64,000 nt of DNA from JABDJZ01 sp047611125. GTDB lineage: Bacteria; Bacteroidota; Rhodothermia; Rhodothermales; UBA10348. The stretch spans positions 7,731 through 71,730 of the forward strand of contig JBLFXH010000001.1 of assembly GCA_047611125.1 (NCBI GenBank), in the 5' to 3' direction. Both the position numbers and the translations under genes were made by a program. Below are positions 61,012 through 64,000 of the stretch, one piece after another. The notes beneath the pieces were generated by a model that was not told where the DNA came from, ran no database searches, and saw nothing but the letters and a program-made list of their open reading frames with translations. Numbering within the stretch: position 1 is the first letter of the stretch; each line of letters opens with the position of its first letter.

Positions 61012-62277
61012 TTGCGCCGTTGGTATCAGACGCTGGACTACGTCACCATTCTGCTCTGGCTGACGCTTGTTGCGTTCGGTCTGGTGGCCATCTATTCAAC
61101 CACGCAAGGGCCGGCTGCTGAATTCCTGCCGCTCTCGGTCCGGCAGAATTTTTACCGCCAGTCCGCTTGGCTGGGGATCTCGTTCTTCGGGATTCTGATC
61201 GCCCTTCTGCTGCCGGTCCGCTTCTATCAAAAGACGGCTTATCTGGCCTACGCAGCCTCGATCCTGCTTCTGCTGGCCGCGCTGATCTTTGGCCGTGAAA
61301 TCAATGGCGCCAAGTCCTGGATCAGCCTCGGGCCGATGAACTTTCAGGTATCGGAGCTAGCGAAAGTAGGTACGATCCTGGGCGTGTCGCAGCTGGTCGC
61401 GAGCCGGCGGGGCACCCAGAGCGACTTGAGGTTTGCCGTCACTATGATTGCGATGGTGTTGCTGCCGGCTGCGCTGGTGGTGCTGCAGAATGACACCGGT
61501 ACAGCGTTGGTGTTTGTTGGCCTCATTCCAGTGCTGCTTTTCTGGTCAGGTGTGCCCTACGTCGTCCTGCTGCTTCTGTTGGCTCCCGCCGTGGCCGGCT
61601 ACTTGAGCATCGTGTCGGTGCCCTGGGGAATCGCCTTCTCGATAGCCTTCGGCCTAGTGATCTGGTGGCAGGCGCAGGACCGGAAACTTGGTTTGATCGG
61701 AGCGGCGGTTTCAGGCGGGACCGTGGCGACCTTCGCGCTCGCCTTGTTCAAGGTGTTGCAGCCGCATCAGGTTGCCAGAATCATGTCCTTCACGGACCCG
61801 TCAGCACAGGAGTATCGGTACGGAGTCGGGTTTCACCTTGTACAATCCCTTGCGGCCATCGGGTCGGGCGGCCTCACTGGCAAAGGGTTCATGCAGGGGA
61901 CCCAGACCCAGGGGAGGTATGTGCCCGAGCAGTCCACTGATTTCGTGTTCTCGGTAATCGGCGAGGAGTTCGGGTTCATTGGCTCCGCACTTGTGCTCAT
62001 TGTCTTCGCTGTTTTCCTGATTCGGCTGATCAGGCTGGGTCGACTAATGAAGCACCCATTCGGAATGATGGTGGCCGCCGGTGCTGCCGGAGTGTATCTG
62101 ATCCACATCGTGGTAAACGTGGGGATGGCGACTGCCGTCCTGCCCGTGATCGGCATTCCGCTTCCATTCATCTCATACGGCGGCTCTGCATTGTTGGCCA
62201 ATACAGCCCTTTTCGCGGTGGTGCTGGCGCTGCACATGCGGCGGGACGACCTGTCCATCTACGGGTTCTACAGCTAA
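61012..62277 (+). CDS. rodA: RodA peptidoglycan polymerase (SEDS family)
   Basis: RodA is the SEDS-family glycosyltransferase that polymerises lipid II for lateral wall growth. The 421-residue protein has about 10 membrane helices and the family segments FGREINGAKSWISLGPMNFQVSELAKV, QNDTGTALVFVGLIP, SLAAIGSGGLTGKGFMQGTQT, VPEQSTDFVFSVIGEEFGFIG and IGIPLPFISYGGSALLANTALFAVVL. The TTG start at 61012 follows the mrdA stop by 3 nt, so the pair is coupled. The gene is convergent with the next one with a 23-bp gap. Confidence 0.95.
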   Translation: MRRWYQTLDYVTILLWLTLVAFGLVAIYSTTQGPAAEFLPLSVRQNFYRQSAWLGISFFGILIALLLPVRFYQKTAYLAYAASILLLLAALIFGREINGAKSWISLGPMNFQVSELAKVGTILGVSQLVASRRGTQSDLRFAVTMIAMVLLPAALVVLQNDTGTALVFVGLIPVLLFWSGVPYVVLLLLLAPAVAGYLSIVSVPWGIAFSIAFGLVIWWQAQDRKLGLIGAAVSGGTVATFALALFKVLQPHQVARIMSFTDPSAQEYRYGVGFHLVQSLAAIGSGGLTGKGFMQGTQTQGRYVPEQSTDFVFSVIGEEFGFIGSALVLIVFAVFLIRLIRLGRLMKHPFGMMVAAGAAGVYLIHIVVNVGMATAVLPVIGIPLPFISYGGSALLANTALFAVVLALHMRRDDLSIYGFYS

Positions 62278-62300
62278 GTCCTGCCGGTAAGAACAGGCTG

Positions 62301-63206
62301 CTAGGCCTCCAGCGCCTCGGCCAAACGGCGGTAGGCCTTGATTAGGCGAGCTCGAATCGGCCGCGCCCGTTCGTAGAAGGCCGATTGCAGGGAGCGGTAT
62401 TCGGCACGACCGTCTTCGGTTTCGATGCAAATCGGGGGATAGCCTAGATCCGCTAGGTCGTACGGACTCGCCTGCATGTCCACCGCACGAATATCCATGG
62501 CGAGTAGGAAGGCATCCCGGGTGAGGTCGCTGCTGATCCAGGGGTAGCGCTTCATCGCCCACCGGTACACATCCATATTCACGTGTAGGCACCCCGGCTG
62601 TTCAAAATCCGGCGCGGTTTGGGCCTCCGGAGTAACGCGGTTCAGCGGGCGTGCGTCCGGGGTAAAGAACCGAAAGGCGTCGAAGTGTGTGCAGACCACG
62701 GGACCGGTTTCCACCACAGTCGCGATCTCCGCGGGAGTGAGTCGCAGCGGCGTATAAGCATGACGGACGCCGGACTCTCGGTACACCATCGCCCACTCGT
62801 GAAGGCCGTGGCATCCAAACATTGGGGCGCGAGCCTGTGTGCGCTCGAGCAGTGAGAGGATCCACCGGGTGGACGACCGGAGGCGAGGACTCATCTTCCC
62901 AAGGGACACCCACGCGTCGGCGCCGTCTGTTTCAAAATGCGGTGTGCCGGCGAATGCCGATGCCCCGCCAACCAAACGCGGGCCAAGGCCTGGTGACCAA
63001 CGCAAAAGCGCGGACGGTCGAAAGCGGTAGTACTCGAACAGAAAATCTATGACAGGATGCTTCTGGCCCCAGCTTCTTCGGTCAAGGTGTGGGTTAATCA
63101 CTGGCGCCAGCTCGGACAGATGCACGGCCTGTCGCTCCTGCCAGAGGGATTCCTTCACGGAATCGGTCTCGATATGTGGTCCTGTCAGGTTGATCGGAGG
63201 GTCCAT
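62301..63206 (-). CDS. Conserved protein often labelled 3-methyladenine DNA glycosylase
   Basis: A 301-residue protein from ATG 63206; an earlier in-frame start at 63239 is also possible. The pattern HPVIDFLFEYYRFRPSALLRWSPG, FGCHGLHEWAMVYRE, RHAYTPLRLTP, CTHFDAFRFFTPDARPLN, EQPGCLHVNMDVYRWAMK, AVDMQASPYDLADLGYPP and ETEDGRAEYRS belongs to a conserved family of actinobacterial and other proteins that databases often name 3-methyladenine DNA glycosylase. I do not see a known glycosylase motif (no HhH-GPD), so that function is doubtful. His- and Cys-rich conserved spots hint at a catalytic or metal site. Convergent with rodA. Confidence 0.6.
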   Translation of the reverse strand: MDPPINLTGPHIETDSVKESLWQERQAVHLSELAPVINPHLDRRSWGQKHPVIDFLFEYYRFRPSALLRWSPGLGPRLVGGASAFAGTPHFETDGADAWVSLGKMSPRLRSSTRWILSLLERTQARAPMFGCHGLHEWAMVYRESGVRHAYTPLRLTPAEIATVVETGPVVCTHFDAFRFFTPDARPLNRVTPEAQTAPDFEQPGCLHVNMDVYRWAMKRYPWISSDLTRDAFLLAMDIRAVDMQASPYDLADLGYPPICIETEDGRAEYRSLQSAFYERARPIRARLIKAYRRLAEALEA

Positions 63207-63274
63207 CCGCCTTAAAGTGAACGGTCCCTTCTGGGGCACTTCGAAAACATCAGTTTGCTTGGCAGGGGAGACAC

Positions 63275-63478
63275 GTGGAAAAATTGATCAGAGCCCTGGT
63301 GGTTTCGACGGCGGCGACAATCGGCGCCGCCATCGTTCTTCAGCGGCTGGACCAACGCATCCCAGCAGAGATTGACCAAGGCGAAGAGTCGCAGCAATCT
63401 GGCCCCGAGGTAGACGCGGACCAAATTGATCCTGCTCAGCGAAAGGCCATGCTTGCCGAACTGGAGGCGCAGTTGTGA
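63275..63478 (+). CDS. Small membrane-anchored protein (67 aa)
   Basis: A 67-residue product from GTG 63275, after a GGGGAG-like ribosome site at 63265-63270. One hydrophobic segment (LIRALVVSTAATIGAAIVL) is followed by a very acidic tail (DQGEESQQ, DADQIDPAQ). No family recognised. Its stop overlaps the next GTG start by 4 nt (GTGA), so it is coupled with the DJ-1-like lipoprotein. Confidence 0.65.
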   Translation: MEKLIRALVVSTAATIGAAIVLQRLDQRIPAEIDQGEESQQSGPEVDADQIDPAQRKAMLAELEAQL

Positions 63479-64000
63479 ACGGCTTCAGACGCACCCTTCT
63501 TGCCGCCGGTTTCCTGATGCTGACAGTCGCTCTTGCCGCATGCGGGAACCGGGCGCCCGTGGATCAGCCGTCGCACTCGGCGGCCCGTCCCTCCACTCCA
63601 GAGCGGCCAGAAGGCGCGCGCGTTCGAACGGCCGGATTCCTGATCACGCCGGAGGTCTTCAACTCGGAGCTGATGGCCCCCTACGACGTGTTTCAGCACT
63701 CCATATTCAGGGACAGATCGGACTACATCGAGACGTTCATTGTGTCCGAGGACGGCCTGCCGGTCGAGACGTTTGAAGGCATTCTGGTTACCCCGCACTA
63801 CAGCTTCGAGACCGCTCCGGACATAGACATTCTGGTGATTCCTAGCACCGGGGGCAGCATGACCGTGGACCTGGATAACGAGGCGCTCATGGCATGGCTC
63901 GGGGCGGCGGTCAAGGGAGCAGAGTGGATTGTGACGGTCTGCGACGGGGCCTTTCCCCTTGCCGCTACTGGAGTACTGGACGGACGAACGGCCACCACTT
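63475..64000 (+). CDS. DJ-1/PfpI-family lipoprotein, 3' end outside window
   Basis: An open frame from GTG 63475 to the window edge (175 residues seen). It starts with a lipoprotein signal (LLAAGFLMLTVALAAC, Cys24). After a Pro-rich linker comes the DJ-1/PfpI fold: AGFLITPEVFNSELMAPYDVFQH, then IDILVIPSTGGSM and IVTVCDGAFPLAATGVLDGRTATT, where the Cys is the nucleophile-elbow residue of this family. GATase1-like DJ-1 domains of this type are also seen in AraC-type regulators, but here the domain is exported and lipid-anchored. Its function is unknown. Confidence 0.85.
   Translation, partial: MNGFRRTLLAAGFLMLTVALAACGNRAPVDQPSHSAARPSTPERPEGARVRTAGFLITPEVFNSELMAPYDVFQHSIFRDRSDYIETFIVSEDGLPVETFEGILVTPHYSFETAPDIDILVIPSTGGSMTVDLDNEALMAWLGAAVKGAEWIVTVCDGAFPLAATGVLDGRTATT

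Overview
The window is a bacterial chromosome segment of fairly high GC with dense coding, many 1-20 nt gene overlaps and no rRNA, CRISPR array or insertion sequence that I can see. Several traits point to the Bacteroidota/Rhodothermota side of the tree: C-terminal type IX secretion sorting domains (M1 peptidase, FG-GAP protein), two TonB-receptor plus DUF4249-like lipoprotein pairs, a VUT-family transporter and a quinone-type PyrD. The GC level, the myo-inositol-1-phosphate synthase, and promoters that look sigma70-like rather than Bacteroidales-like suggest a Rhodothermales-like organism. This placement is inference; no marker was aligned.

Layout. 1-2.8 kb: end of ftsZ with its terminator, a structured leader with a 46-residue lipoprotein, and a secreted/membrane protein of unknown role. 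2.8-10.1 kb (minus strand): a DUF3047 protein, then an envelope locus made of TolC-like and MlaC-like proteins, a membrane/TagF-like fusion protein, myo-inositol-1-phosphate synthase and an inositol-phosphate cytidylyltransferase. 10.3-17.5 kb: Bfd-like ferredoxin, PLP decarboxylase, amidohydrolase, MoxR-like AAA protein, secreted M1 peptidase, GNAT. 17.6-24.7 kb: two TonB receptor/lipoprotein pairs and a glycosyltransferase. 24.9-32.6 kb: IlvE, three FG-GAP secreted proteins, VUT transporter, MarR regulator, PhoR/PhoB-type system. 32.8-40.5 kb: oxidoreductase/isomerase pair, Rieske-GltS fusion, glyoxalase-like protein, HU, LVIVD-repeat and DUF305 lipoproteins. 40.6-46.2 kb: tRNA-Pro, a CAT-like acetyltransferase and the imuB-DUF6504-dnaE2 mutasome operon. 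46.3-51.7 kb: a complete trans-4-hydroxy-L-proline catabolic operon. 51.7-64 kb: acyl-CoA synthetase, PyrD, PhzF-like protein, a giant protease/propeller/barrel protein, PBP2-RodA, a conserved hypothetical, and a truncated DJ-1/PfpI lipoprotein at the edge.

The most unusual system is at 3680-10144. MIPS and the cytidylyltransferase should make inositol-1-phosphate and then CDP-inositol. The usual consumer, a CDP-alcohol phosphotransferase, is not seen. Instead the neighbouring gene fuses a polytopic membrane domain to a CDP-glycerol-phosphotransferase-like (TagB/TagF) domain. I infer that this enzyme transfers inositol phosphate from CDP-inositol onto a membrane acceptor, and that the adjacent MlaC-like and TolC-like proteins may help move the product through the envelope. 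The individual family calls are well supported; the combined function is a hypothesis.
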